A DNA stretch of 32,960 nucleotides from Actinomycetota bacterium (lineage in GTDB: Bacteria > Actinomycetota > Actinomycetes > Nanopelagicales > Nanopelagicaceae). The notes beneath the pieces are model-generated. The model made no database searches. It saw nothing but the letters and a program-made list of their open reading frames with translations, and had not been told where the DNA came from. Positions 10,697 to 18,967 of this stretch are shown here, one piece after another (within the stretch, counting starts at the first letter, position 1; each line of letters begins with the position of its first letter). Location of the stretch: positions 1 through 32,960 of the forward strand of contig CANFUR010000004.1 in the NCBI GenBank assembly GCA_947450175.1, in the 5' to 3' direction. Made by a program: the position numbers and the translations under genes.

Positions 10697-10704
10697 ACGA
10701 CACT

Positions 10705-11817
10705 ATGGAGCAGAGTAAAAAACTAAGCGCCGGCATCCTTCGTAATGATCGCCTGATGGCCGATGGCCGCACGATTCGCTACTACGACAGTGCTGGCCAA
10801 AGCCGTAACTCCACAGATGCACGCGCGGTTGAGGAACAACCAACTATTGGAGAACTTCGCTTAGATTCCTTAGTAAATGAGTGGATTGCAATGGCATCTC
10901 ATCGACAAGGCCGAATCTTTTTGCCTCCTAAAGAGCTCTGCCCGCTGTGTCCAACAACTGGTGAGCTTTTAACTGAGATTCCTGAATCAGATTTTGAAGT
11001 AGTCGTTTTTGATAATCGCTCACCCTCACTTCGCCCTCCAGTTGGTGATTGGGCTTTGCCTGATCAAGTTGGTCCCGATACTGATTTAGGAACAGCTGCA
11101 GGAAAATGTGAGGTTATCTGCTTCACGGCAGAACATGGCAAAGCATTTAAAGATTTAACACTACAACGTGTTCGCACTTTGCTAGAAGCCTGGATCGATC
11201 GCACGATGGAACTCTCACAAGAAATTTTTATCGAACACATTGCACCCTTTGAAAACCGCGGAGAAGAAATTGGCGTAACCCTGACTCATCCACATGGTCA
11301 GATATATGCATACTCATTCATTCCACCACGAGTGGAAAAAATGCTAGCTGCGGCCAATAAGTACAAAGCCTCAACCGGAAAAGTTTTATTCGATGAAATT
11401 GTCGCCCGAGAAATCCGTGATGAGGAGCGCATAATCGCCCGAAATGATCGCTGGATAGCTTTTGTACCTTACGCCGCTCGATATCCATTTGAAATTCATG
11501 TGGCACCTCTTAACCCGGTTGCAGATTTAACTGGGTTAAATGAACAAGACCGCGATGCATTCGCTCCGATTGCACTTGAAGTTATGAAACGCCTAGATGG
11601 AGTTTTTGGAATTGATATGGCATACATTGCTGCGTGGCATCAAGCCCCAGTTCGTGTTGGACGTGATGTGTTACGTCTGCATTGGCAGATTACTAGCGTG
11701 CGCCGCGCGCCAGGAAAATTAAAATATTTGGCTGGCTCAGAATCTGCGATGGGTGCATTCATTATGGATATGCGCCCAGAACAATCTGCAGCTCAACTTC
11801 GTGAAGTAGTTCTGTAA
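10705..11817 (+). CDS. galT: Galactose-1-phosphate uridylyltransferase
   Basis: Leloir-pathway enzyme exchanging UMP between UDP-glucose and galactose 1-phosphate. It is 370 aa. The active-site HPHGQ is at residues 195-199, with His197 the expected uridylylated nucleophile. The probable zinc set is Cys79, Cys82 (ELCPLCP), His144 (FTAEHGK) and His195, spaced as in the E. coli enzyme. The second HIT-like half carries FVPYAARYPFEIHVAP and YIAAWHQAP. It leads the galT-galE-galK operon, and its TAA stop overlaps the galE ATG by one base (TAATG), suggesting translational coupling. Confidence 0.95.
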   Translation: MEQSKKLSAGILRNDRLMADGRTIRYYDSAGQSRNSTDARAVEEQPTIGELRLDSLVNEWIAMASHRQGRIFLPPKELCPLCPTTGELLTEIPESDFEVVVFDNRSPSLRPPVGDWALPDQVGPDTDLGTAAGKCEVICFTAEHGKAFKDLTLQRVRTLLEAWIDRTMELSQEIFIEHIAPFENRGEEIGVTLTHPHGQIYAYSFIPPRVEKMLAAANKYKASTGKVLFDEIVAREIRDEERIIARNDRWIAFVPYAARYPFEIHVAPLNPVADLTGLNEQDRDAFAPIALEVMKRLDGVFGIDMAYIAAWHQAPVRVGRDVLRLHWQITSVRRAPGKLKYLAGSESAMGAFIMDMRPEQSAAQLREVVL

Positions 11818-12770
11818 TGCATGTTTTAGTAACAGGTGGCACTGGTTATATAGGTTCTACTGCGGTCGAAATTTTGCTAACTCAGGGATATCAGATATCG
11901 ATTCTGGATGATTGCAGTACTGGGCACGCAGATACCGCACCTGCTGGTATTACTTTTATTCAAGGCTCATTGCTCAATGCTGGAGATCTTGCGCAAGCAC
12001 TTGTTGGCGTGGATGCCGTCATGCACTTTGCCGGTAAATCCTTGGTAGGTGAATCTGTTGAAAAACCAGATCTTTACCATCGCGTCAACGTTGAAGGTTC
12101 ACGGAATTTGCTCAATGAAATGCACAAGAGCGGAGTTACTAAACTAGTTTTTTCTTCCTCAGCTGCCACATATGGCGAACCTGAACAAGTCCCTATTCTA
12201 GAAAGTGCGCCTACAAAACCAACAAACCCATACGGTGCAACAAAGCTTGAGATTGATCAAATGATCACTGCCGAAGCTGCATCCCGTGGCATCGCAGCAG
12301 CATCATTGCGGTATTTCAATGTTGCCGGCGCCTATAAGTCATCTCGCGGTTGGTTAGCTGAGCGCCATAATCCTGAAACACATTTGATTCCAAATGTTTT
12401 GCGTAGCACTAAAGAAAATCCAGTAAAGATTTTTGGCACTGACTGGCCCACCTCAGATGGAACTTGCGTGCGCGACTACGTACATGTTGTTGATTTAATC
12501 GATGCTCACATTAAAGCCCTTGAATCATTGCAGCCGGGAAAACATGAGATTTACAACTTGGGCAGCGGTGATGGTTATTCTGTACGACAGGTCGTGAGTG
12601 CGGCATCAAAGGCTGCCGGTCATGAAATCCCAACTATTGACTCACCACGGCGAGCCGGAGATCCCGCGGTTTTAATCGCAGATATTAATAAAGCTAAAAC
12701 AAAACTTCGGTGGATTCCCACTCGTGGAATTGAATCTATGGTTGCTGACACTTTGGCATCTTTTAGTTAG
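11817..12770 (+). CDS. galE: UDP-glucose 4-epimerase
   Basis: Interconverts UDP-galactose and UDP-glucose using bound NAD, regenerating the galT co-substrate. It is a 317-aa extended short-chain dehydrogenase. The NAD-binding VTGGTGYIGS is at residues 5-14, HFAGKSLVGESVEKP follows beta-4, the catalytic Ser/Thr region is SSSAATYGEP at about 113-122, and the YGATK motif places Tyr139 and Lys143 in the active site. LRYFNVAGA and RDYVHVVDL are typical GalE segments. It starts in the galT stop (TAATG) and lies 8 bases before galK, forming one operon. Confidence 0.95.
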   Translation: MHVLVTGGTGYIGSTAVEILLTQGYQISILDDCSTGHADTAPAGITFIQGSLLNAGDLAQALVGVDAVMHFAGKSLVGESVEKPDLYHRVNVEGSRNLLNEMHKSGVTKLVFSSSAATYGEPEQVPILESAPTKPTNPYGATKLEIDQMITAEAASRGIAAASLRYFNVAGAYKSSRGWLAERHNPETHLIPNVLRSTKENPVKIFGTDWPTSDGTCVRDYVHVVDLIDAHIKALESLQPGKHEIYNLGSGDGYSVRQVVSAASKAAGHEIPTIDSPRRAGDPAVLIADINKAKTKLRWIPTRGIESMVADTLASFS

Positions 12771-12778
12771 GCAATTTG

Positions 12779-13915
12779 ATGTCAGATATAGATAAGAGAT
12801 TTGCGCAAACCTTCGGCGCAGCCCCCGATATTATTGCTGCAGCCCCTGGCCGAGTTAACTTAATTGGTGAACACATCGATTACAGCGACGGCTTTGTTCT
12901 CCCTTTTGCCATTAAAGACCGCACCTTTGCGGCAGTAAGAATCCGCGATGACCGTAAAGTTCGCATAACATCTATGCAGCGACGTAACAAAATAGTCGAA
13001 CATAACCTAGATGCGATAAAGCCAGGATTAAAGGGTGAATGGGAGCGATACCCCCTTAGCGTTATATGGGCTTTGGGCTTGCCACGCGGAATCGACATCA
13101 TGATTGATGGGCATGTTCCACTGGGTGCCGGTTTATCTTCATCGGCTGCCTTGGAATGTTCAGTAGCGACAGCGCTTAATCATCTCTTCTCTCTTGGTTA
13201 TTCCCTTGAAGAGTTAGCACGTCTGACGCAAAAAGGTGAAAATGAATACGTAGGTGTGCCATGCGGAATTATGGATCAATCAGTTTCACTAATGGCGCAT
13301 GCAGGTTCTGCACTCTTGTTAGATTGTCGTGACTTATCAACTAGAAATATTGAATTTGATGTAGCTTCTAACGGGCTTGAGCTTTTAATTATTGACACTC
13401 AGGCACACCATTCATTAACCGATGGTGGGTATGCCGTGCGCCGAGCTTCATGTGAATCGGTAGTTGCGAAGTTGGGTATAGCTTCATTGCGTGAACTCAC
13501 TGTTCCTGAACTCGAAGCTTCACGAAATTTATTGACAGATACAGAGTACATTCGTGCACGCCATGCAGTAACTGAGATGAAGCGAGTAATGGAAGCTGTC
13601 ACAACCCTTGAAGCCAAGAATTTTGTGGCACTTGGTCAGTTGCTTAATCAATCACATGCTTCGCTGCGTGATGACTACAACGTATCTTGCCCAGAGTTAA
13701 ATGCCGCATTTACTGGTGCAATTACAGCAGGCGCACTGGGTGCTCGAATGGTTGGTGGTGGTTTTGGTGGAAGTGCAATCGCACTAATTCATGCCGAACT
13801 AACTCAGAAAACTATTGTTAGTGTTGAAAAAGTATTCTCGGATAAAAAATTTAAAGCGCCTCGCTTTTTTACTTCACTACCAAGCCAAGGTGCCGAAGTT
13901 ATACAACGGGGGTAA
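12779..13915 (+). CDS. galK: Galactokinase
   Basis: First Leloir enzyme: phosphorylates galactose to galactose 1-phosphate with ATP. GHMP-kinase family, 378 aa. Visible motifs are the galactokinase signature PGRVNLIGEHIDYSDGFVLP at about residues 23-42, the ATP-binding PLGAGLSSSAALECSVATAL, CGIMDQSVSLMAHAGSALLLDCRD with the catalytic Asp, and GARMVGGGFGGSAIAL near the C-terminus. I use ATG 12779; a TTG directly before it would only add one residue. It is the last gene of galT-galE-galK. Its 3' end overlaps the convergent ACT-domain gene by 17 bases, so no terminator lies between them. Confidence 0.95.
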   Translation: MSDIDKRFAQTFGAAPDIIAAAPGRVNLIGEHIDYSDGFVLPFAIKDRTFAAVRIRDDRKVRITSMQRRNKIVEHNLDAIKPGLKGEWERYPLSVIWALGLPRGIDIMIDGHVPLGAGLSSSAALECSVATALNHLFSLGYSLEELARLTQKGENEYVGVPCGIMDQSVSLMAHAGSALLLDCRDLSTRNIEFDVASNGLELLIIDTQAHHSLTDGGYAVRRASCESVVAKLGIASLRELTVPELEASRNLLTDTEYIRARHAVTEMKRVMEAVTTLEAKNFVALGQLLNQSHASLRDDYNVSCPELNAAFTGAITAGALGARMVGGGFGGSAIALIHAELTQKTIVSVEKVFSDKKFKAPRFFTSLPSQGAEVIQRG

Positions 13916-14138
13916 TTGAAACTACTTCTACTCCGCCAATTGCGCCTAAGACATTAAGTAAATCAGTGGGATCACTTCCTGGGACTGCAACGGTTATGTC
14001 GTCATAACCACGTCCATCTTCAGATTTAATGACAACTAATCCACGAATATCTCCCCCAGCTGCACCAATTGCAGATGCAAGCAGGCCAAGTGCGCCAGGG
14101 CGATCTGGAAGTGATATCTGCAATCTGAATTGGGCCAT
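13899..14138 (-). CDS. Small single-ACT-domain protein
   Basis: A 79-residue protein that is essentially one ACT domain: FRLQISLPDRPGALGLLASAIGAAGGDIRGLVV, then DDITVAVPG and a helix-strand ending GGVEVVSITPVV. ACT domains commonly bind amino acids and regulate enzymes; a free single domain may act as a dimeric sensor, but no partner can be named here. ATG 14136-14138 lies 6 bases after TACTCT with no Shine-Dalgarno motif, so it has its own leaderless promoter although it follows the DoxX-Rieske gene by 34 bases. Its 3' end overlaps galK convergently. Confidence 0.8.
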   Translation of the reverse strand: MAQFRLQISLPDRPGALGLLASAIGAAGGDIRGLVVIKSEDGRGYDDITVAVPGSDPTDLLNVLGAIGGVEVVSITPVV

Positions 14139-14144
14139 GAGAAA

Positions 14145-14150
14145 AGAGTA
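14145..14150 (-). promoter_or_regulatory. -10 element TACTCT for the ACT-domain gene (leaderless)
   Basis: Minus-strand TACTCT, 6 bases, then ATG. Confidence 0.55.
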
Positions 14151-14172
14151 CCGCCTCTACATTTGACTCAAG

Positions 14173-15072
14173 TTATGCCTGGACTACCCAAGCACCTTTA
14201 ACCGAAACTTTGATCTTGGCTAGCGGAGTTTGCGTAGGGCCATTTATCACTCGGGCAGATTTGAAAGGGTCATACTCTGCACCATGGCAAGGGCATTGCA
14301 AAGTCTTGCTCGCATTGGAGTAAGCAACTGTGCAGCCTTGGTGTGTGCAAATAGCTGAGTAAGCAAAGACTCCAGTTTTAGTTCTAAAGAGAACTGCAGG
14401 TGCTCCATTTGCAGCCGCAAAGTTAAAAGTTGATCCCACTTTAAGGGAGGCAAGCTTTACAATCTTTGTTCCAGCACTTGAAGCCGCGGAACTGTTTGTT
14501 GAGGGTGTTGCTCCTGCAAATATTTTTCCCGCACCAGCAAAAGCAACTGCTAAAACTCCGGTGATTCCAACTCGCAATACACCACGACGCTCTAAAGACA
14601 TTTCAAATCCCTTTCGTTTCCCAGTTCCAACTATCAGTAACAAATACGACAACCACAACACTGCATATGCACTATCACTTGCTAAAAAATACGGTGAGGC
14701 ATGAAAACTACTTGCCAGCCATAAACCTATCGACATTGAAAAGCCACCAAAAGCAGCTAGGCGTGGCGCAACCCATAAAAGTGTTGCTAAACCAATTGCA
14801 AACTCAGAAACCATTACGAATCCACCAACAAGAACTGCATGTTCAATCAGTTTGTTAAAAGCAAATCCAACTGGCGATTGCGTTGAATAGCCAGAGAGTT
14901 GAGTTCCAATATAACTAGGAGAACCAGAAGTAAGAAAACCTGGATCACTTGCCTTGTCCCAACCGGCATAAATCCACGTGATGCCAAGCCATAAGCGGAT
15001 GACTCGAAATGCAGGGCTTTGATTGCGCCAAGAAGTGGTTGCTGTGCGCACGTAGTTTTGAATCATGTTCAT
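14173..15072 (-). CDS. DoxX/DoxD-like membrane protein fused to a Rieske [2Fe-2S] domain
   Basis: One 299-residue ORF joins two modules. Residues about 20-150 form a four-helix membrane bundle of DoxX/DoxD type (VIRLWLGITWIYAGWDKASDPGFL; helices near 27-41, 78-100, 105-121, 135-148). Residues 161-185 hold a twin-arginine-like RRGVLRVG plus a hydrophobic helix, then a Ser/Ala-rich linker. Residues about 203-299 are a Rieske domain: CTHQGC (Cys242, His244, Cys247) and CPCHG (Cys260, Cys262, His263), giving two Cys and two His cluster ligands and a probable disulfide. DoxD-type proteins belong to thiosulfate:quinone oxidoreductase, so a membrane redox role with quinone is plausible but unproven. 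The start lies 7 bases after a perfect TATAAT. Confidence 0.88.
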   Translation of the reverse strand: MNMIQNYVRTATTSWRNQSPAFRVIRLWLGITWIYAGWDKASDPGFLTSGSPSYIGTQLSGYSTQSPVGFAFNKLIEHAVLVGGFVMVSEFAIGLATLLWVAPRLAAFGGFSMSIGLWLASSFHASPYFLASDSAYAVLWLSYLLLIVGTGKRKGFEMSLERRGVLRVGITGVLAVAFAGAGKIFAGATPSTNSSAASSAGTKIVKLASLKVGSTFNFAAANGAPAVLFRTKTGVFAYSAICTHQGCTVAYSNASKTLQCPCHGAEYDPFKSARVINGPTQTPLAKIKVSVKGAWVVQA

Positions 15073-15079
15073 AGAATTA

Positions 15080-15085
15080 ATTATA
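15080..15085 (-). promoter_or_regulatory. -10 element TATAAT for the DoxX-Rieske gene (leaderless)
   Basis: Consensus TATAAT on the minus strand, 7 bases before the ATG at 15072; no Shine-Dalgarno motif. Confidence 0.65.
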
Positions 15086-15118
15086 AAGGCCGCGCCTGAG
15101 AAAAGGCCGAGTGAAAAG

Positions 15119-15190
15119 CTCCCTGACTTGGATTCGAACCAAGAACCTGTCGATTAACAGTCGACTGCTCTGCCGTTGAGCTATCAGGGA
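15119..15190 (-). tRNA. tRNA-Asn (anticodon GTT)
   Basis: A 72-nt cloverleaf on the minus strand. The acceptor stem is TCCCTGA/TCAGGGA with discriminator G. The D arm is GCTC/GAGC, the anticodon stem GTCGA/TCGAC with loop CTGTTAA (anticodon GTT), and the T arm CTTGG-TTCGAAT-CCAAG. CCA is not encoded. A TAGAGT -10 lies at 15205-15210, 14 bases upstream of the mature 5' end. It sits between dnaG and the DoxX-Rieske gene, all on one strand. Confidence 0.96.
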
Positions 15191-15245
15191 TCAATAGAGC
15201 GCAAACTCTAGCGCACGCACAGGCCTTGTCTGAAATTGAGGGTTT

Positions 15246-17090
15246 TTAAAGGCTTCCCAGCGCCAAATCATGCAGATTTCGGCGGGCACTTTCAAGGGCC
15301 ACTAGTTGGGCAAATGCTGCATTGTATTCAATTTCATTTTCAAGTGGATTGAGTCTTTGCAATGAAGATTTAAGTTCTGCTATGGAACGTGAAATTGCAA
15401 CTTCGCGCAATCTAGCCACAATGCTTTCAACATAAGCCGGACTCGGTTTTCCATCTGCACGAATGGGTTCAACTGTTAACTCTGTGTACAACGTCTTAAT
15501 TCTTTCATCAGCAATCATTTCAGCCGAAATCGTCGGCATGACATCAATCGTTTTGCGTAATTCTCGATACGCCGGGTGCGTGAATGCTCCTGGTTCGATG
15601 TCACTCCAGAGTGATCCAGTAAATAACTCTGCCTCTTGTAATCTGGCTTTTAATACTTCTCGCTCTAGAATTAGGCGAGCCTCATTTGGATCAGGTCGCC
15701 ACGCATCGGCATCCTCAACAACTAAATCGTTGGTCTCTTGCGTTTTAGGTTGATTCTTCAATCCTTGTGCAACAGCTTTAGAGACTATCTCAACTTCAGT
15801 ACCAAGCCATCCTGCCAGTAATCGTGTGTATTCGGGGCGAAGTGATTTATCGCGAATCTGAGCAACTAAAGGAGCCGCGGCATTGAGGGCATTAACTCGA
15901 CCCTCGGCACTATCTAATTTGTGGTGTGCAAGTTCGGCTCGAATTGCAAATTCAAACAGCGGAACGCGTCGTGCGATTAAATCACGCAAAGCTAAATCGC
16001 CTTTTTCTTGACGAAGTTCACATGGATCTAGACCATCAGGTTCAACCGCTACAAAAGTTTGTGTGACAAATTTTTGATCCTCGCTAAATGCACGAAGTGC
16101 GGCCTTTTGTCCCGCAGCGTCTCCATCGAAAGTAAAGATTACTTCGCCTCTAAATGAATCATCATCCATGAGTAAACGACGCAGAATGCGAATATGGTCT
16201 GCGCCAAATGCAGTTCCGCACGTTGCAACTGCCGTTGTAATGCCGGCTAAATGGGCAGCCATGACATCGGTGTATCCCTCAACAATGACAGCCTGGCGCT
16301 TCTTTGCGATCTCTTTTTTAGCAACATCTAATCCGTAGAGGACTTGGCTCTTTTTATAGACCGGTGTTTCAGGAGTATTGAGGTACTTAGGACCTTGATC
16401 TTCTTCATCACTTGCTAACTTGCGACAACCAAAACCAACAACATCGCCAGAAATATCTTTTATCGGCCAGGTTAAGCGATTGCGGAATCTATCAATCGGC
16501 CCGCGTTGACCCATCTTTGAAAGTCCTGCGGTTTCAAGTTCATCGATGCTATATCCCTGGGCGCGTAAATGTTTTGTAAGTGCATCCCATTCATCCGGAG
16601 CAAATCCCACACCGAACTGCATGCATGCCGCTTTATCAAAACCTCTTTTAGTCAGTAAATCTCGCCCATGCGCAGCATCAGGTGATGTATTGAGTTGCTC
16701 TTGGTAAAACCTTGCAGCTTCAGTATTAGCAGCGATAAGTCGTGATCGTGCTCCCGCAGAAAATGCTGGAGTAGAAGCTCCACCTTCGTCATATCGCAAT
16801 GTGTAACCCATGCGATCTGCAAGCCGTTCAATAGTTTCGGTAAAAGTAAGGTGATCGATTTTCATTAAGAAAGCGATGACATCTCCGCCGGTCTGGCAAC
16901 CAAAGCAGTGAAAATATCCTTTGCTTGGTGTCACATGAAATGATGGAGATTTTTCATCATGAAAGGGGCACAGTCCTTTTTTAGCTCCACCGCCTGCATT
17001 CTTTAATTGAACGTATTCACCAACAATTTCATCGATAGGTGCGCGATCGCGGATGTATGCAACATCTTCATCGCGAATGCGTCCACTCAT
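15246..17090 (-). CDS. dnaG: DNA primase
   Basis: Makes RNA primers for lagging-strand replication. It is 614 aa. The N-terminal zinc-binding domain shows Cys41, His44, Cys62 and Cys65 (CPFHDEKSPSFHVTPSKGYF, then HCFGC). The RNA-polymerase/TOPRIM core follows, with IVEGYTDVMAAHLAGI (acidic Glu-Gly-Tyr-Thr-Asp) and FTFDGDAAGQKAALRAF (Asp-x-Asp). The C-terminal helical helicase-binding region is about residues 470-614. The ATG lies 9 bases after the dgt stop, with AGGA upstream. The order dgt-dnaG is classical in Actinobacteria. It is the last protein gene of the glyS operon; tRNA-Asn follows. Confidence 0.97.
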   Translation of the reverse strand: MSGRIRDEDVAYIRDRAPIDEIVGEYVQLKNAGGGAKKGLCPFHDEKSPSFHVTPSKGYFHCFGCQTGGDVIAFLMKIDHLTFTETIERLADRMGYTLRYDEGGASTPAFSAGARSRLIAANTEAARFYQEQLNTSPDAAHGRDLLTKRGFDKAACMQFGVGFAPDEWDALTKHLRAQGYSIDELETAGLSKMGQRGPIDRFRNRLTWPIKDISGDVVGFGCRKLASDEEDQGPKYLNTPETPVYKKSQVLYGLDVAKKEIAKKRQAVIVEGYTDVMAAHLAGITTAVATCGTAFGADHIRILRRLLMDDDSFRGEVIFTFDGDAAGQKAALRAFSEDQKFVTQTFVAVEPDGLDPCELRQEKGDLALRDLIARRVPLFEFAIRAELAHHKLDSAEGRVNALNAAAPLVAQIRDKSLRPEYTRLLAGWLGTEVEIVSKAVAQGLKNQPKTQETNDLVVEDADAWRPDPNEARLILEREVLKARLQEAELFTGSLWSDIEPGAFTHPAYRELRKTIDVMPTISAEMIADERIKTLYTELTVEPIRADGKPSPAYVESIVARLREVAISRSIAELKSSLQRLNPLENEIEYNAAFAQLVALESARRNLHDLALGSL

Positions 17091-17099
17091 AAGCCCATC

Positions 17100-18317
17100 C
17101 TAACGAGAAGCCGACAAACGGGCATGTAAGGCATAAGCACCAGGGTCAGTCAGCGCTGCAACTTGATCGATAATTACGCGCATTCTCGCACTTTCATCAG
17201 CTGCTTCGGCCCACGCTTTGAGGAAAAAAGAATCTAAATCGATAGGTGCCTTGGCTCGCAACATTTCTACAAGTTCGTGCACAATTTTTTGCTGCTTGGC
17301 ATATCGATCTTGTGAATTAGCGGCATTAATTAAGTAATGCCCAGCAATGGATTTTAAGAAATCTACTTCAATAAGTTGATCACGTGGAATTTCAAGATTT
17401 GCGCTGTACCCTGAAAGTGGACCATCGCCATGAACTTTGCGCGTCTCTAATTCGGCAGCTAAAACAAAGCGCCCAATTAACTGACTGGTTGAATCTTTCA
17501 ATCGTGCCAGCGATCGGTGAGTTCCATCAAAATAATGTGGCCAAGCGGAAAGCGCGGATAAACGTTTGTGCGCATCGATTGCTTCTTGTTCAGATGCATC
17601 GCTGCCATAGTCTCGAACCATTACTGTATAGAGATCAGCAAAATCTGCATCAAAGCTTTTAACTGAGACTTGATTAGCAAAAATTGCATCTTCTAAATCA
17701 TGAACTGAATACGCACAATCATCAGACCAATCCATAATTTGCGCTTCAATACATTTTTTATCAACTGGTGCTCCTTGGCGCATCCAATTAAAAACGTCTA
17801 GATCATCTTCATATACTCCAAATTTGCGGGGATTTTGTGAGCGCGACCATGGATACTTTGTTGCACCATCTAAAGAAGCACGGGTTAGGTTCAACCCAAC
17901 ACTTTTTCCTTGTGCATTTACGGTCTTTGCTTCAAGGCGAACGAGCAAGCGAAAGCTTTGTGCATTTCCTTCAAAGCCACCAAAATCTGATGCAATTGCA
18001 GCTAATGCTTCTTCACCATTGTGACCAAATGGCGGATGACCTAAATCATGGGCAAGACATGCAGTGTCTTGCAAATCAGGATCGGCACCTAGAGATTCAC
18101 CAAGTTCGCGACCAATTTGTGCGCACTCAAGAGAGTGGGATAAACGTGTTCGTTGAAAATCATTTTCCCATGGAACTGCGAGTTGAGTTTTTGCTGCTAA
18201 GCGACGTAGTGCTGCTGAATGTATAACGCGCGCACGGTCGCGCATGAACTCTGTTCGTCCAGCACGCTTTGCTGGTTCGTCAAGGAACCGCTCTTCATCA
18301 TGCTCTTTATACGTCAC
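17100..18317 (-). CDS. dgt: dNTP triphosphohydrolase (Dgt-like HD hydrolase)
   Basis: HD-superfamily enzyme of 405 aa predicted to cleave dNTPs to nucleoside and triphosphate, limiting dNTP pools. The metal-binding motif is visible as His61 (RLSHSLECAQIGR), His90-Asp91 (ACLAHDLGHPPFGHNG) and a later Asp in MDWSDDCAYSVHDLED. The GTG start overlaps the stop of the upstream DUF218 gene by four bases (GTGA), and dnaG follows 9 bases after its stop, so the three are co-transcribed. Whether it prefers dGTP is not readable from sequence. Confidence 0.93.
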   Translation of the reverse strand: MTYKEHDEERFLDEPAKRAGRTEFMRDRARVIHSAALRRLAAKTQLAVPWENDFQRTRLSHSLECAQIGRELGESLGADPDLQDTACLAHDLGHPPFGHNGEEALAAIASDFGGFEGNAQSFRLLVRLEAKTVNAQGKSVGLNLTRASLDGATKYPWSRSQNPRKFGVYEDDLDVFNWMRQGAPVDKKCIEAQIMDWSDDCAYSVHDLEDAIFANQVSVKSFDADFADLYTVMVRDYGSDASEQEAIDAHKRLSALSAWPHYFDGTHRSLARLKDSTSQLIGRFVLAAELETRKVHGDGPLSGYSANLEIPRDQLIEVDFLKSIAGHYLINAANSQDRYAKQQKIVHELVEMLRAKAPIDLDSFFLKAWAEAADESARMRVIIDQVAALTDPGAYALHARLSASR

Positions 18318-18967
18318 GGCATAACCTTAGTGACGATGTCGGCGCCTGGTAAATGATCACTGACTTGTATCCCCCGGCGGCCAACTGTGATGTAGACCAA
18401 ATAAGCACCGGCTTCTCGCAGTAAATACTTATAACTAGAGCCAGAAATCGTATTAGGACCGCTTTGAACTGGTGAGCAAGTACTCACAACTCCTTGGTCA
18501 TTTGCCATAGTCATTGCACGTTTGCAATGAAATGGATCAGTAACAATGATGACATCACTTACATATTTCTTTTTCATGAAGGCCACATACGCTTTTGTGC
18601 TTACTAAAGTATCGCGACCTTCTTCAATAGCCGTAATGTTTTTCGTAGGTATTCCATGTGCCCGTAACCAAATTTTTCCCGAGGCCGCCTCAGTTGTTCG
18701 ATCACCAGGGGCTCCGGCGCCAACCGTGATTATTTTTGGCGCATATCCCAAATCAAAAATTCGCTTTGCTTCAATTAAACGAGCTTTTAAAGCTTCACCT
18801 GGGCGACCATTTAATTGGGCAGTTCCTAAGACGACTATGACATCGGCATGACGAACAACCGGGTTTTTTGCTGCACGCCACACTTGTGAAACTGCATAGC
18901 CAGGTGCAATTAAAGCTATGAGAAGAAAAATTGTGATTGAGCGACGAATCCATCTAAATAGAAACAT
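18314..18967 (-). CDS. YdcF/ElyC-like DUF218 membrane-anchored protein
   Basis: A 217-residue protein with an N-terminal membrane helix (residues about 10-26, SITIFLLIALIAPGYAV) followed by a DUF218 domain: ADVIVVLGTAQLNGRPGEALKARL, KIITVGAG, TEAASGKIWLRAHGIP, IEEGRDTLVSTKAYV, VIIVTDPFHCKRAM. DUF218 relatives such as SanA and ElyC are linked to envelope integrity in E. coli, but the biochemical activity is unsettled. Its ATG abuts the dusB stop (TAA-ATG) and its stop overlaps the dgt start, placing it firmly in the glyS-dnaG operon. Confidence 0.85.
   Translation of the reverse strand: MFLFRWIRRSITIFLLIALIAPGYAVSQVWRAAKNPVVRHADVIVVLGTAQLNGRPGEALKARLIEAKRIFDLGYAPKIITVGAGAPGDRTTEAASGKIWLRAHGIPTKNITAIEEGRDTLVSTKAYVAFMKKKYVSDVIIVTDPFHCKRAMTMANDQGVVSTCSPVQSGPNTISGSSYKYLLREAGAYLVYITVGRRGIQVSDHLPGADIVTKVMP

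Noticed and set aside
14173-15072. DoxX-Rieske fusion caused by a frameshift or lost stop
   Set aside because: The reading frame is continuous through a sensible linker, and both domains are intact; still worth confirming in relatives.
15086-15118. Possible intrinsic terminator after tRNA-Asn (GGCC repeats and short T-runs on the minus strand)
   Set aside because: The stems are only four base pairs with long loops and the T-run is broken; it also overlaps the DoxX-Rieske promoter zone.
17837-18226. A 129-codon plus-strand ORF within dgt
   Set aside because: Antisense to conserved HD-motif sequence, with a composition typical of a shadow frame (runs of His, Leu and Gln).
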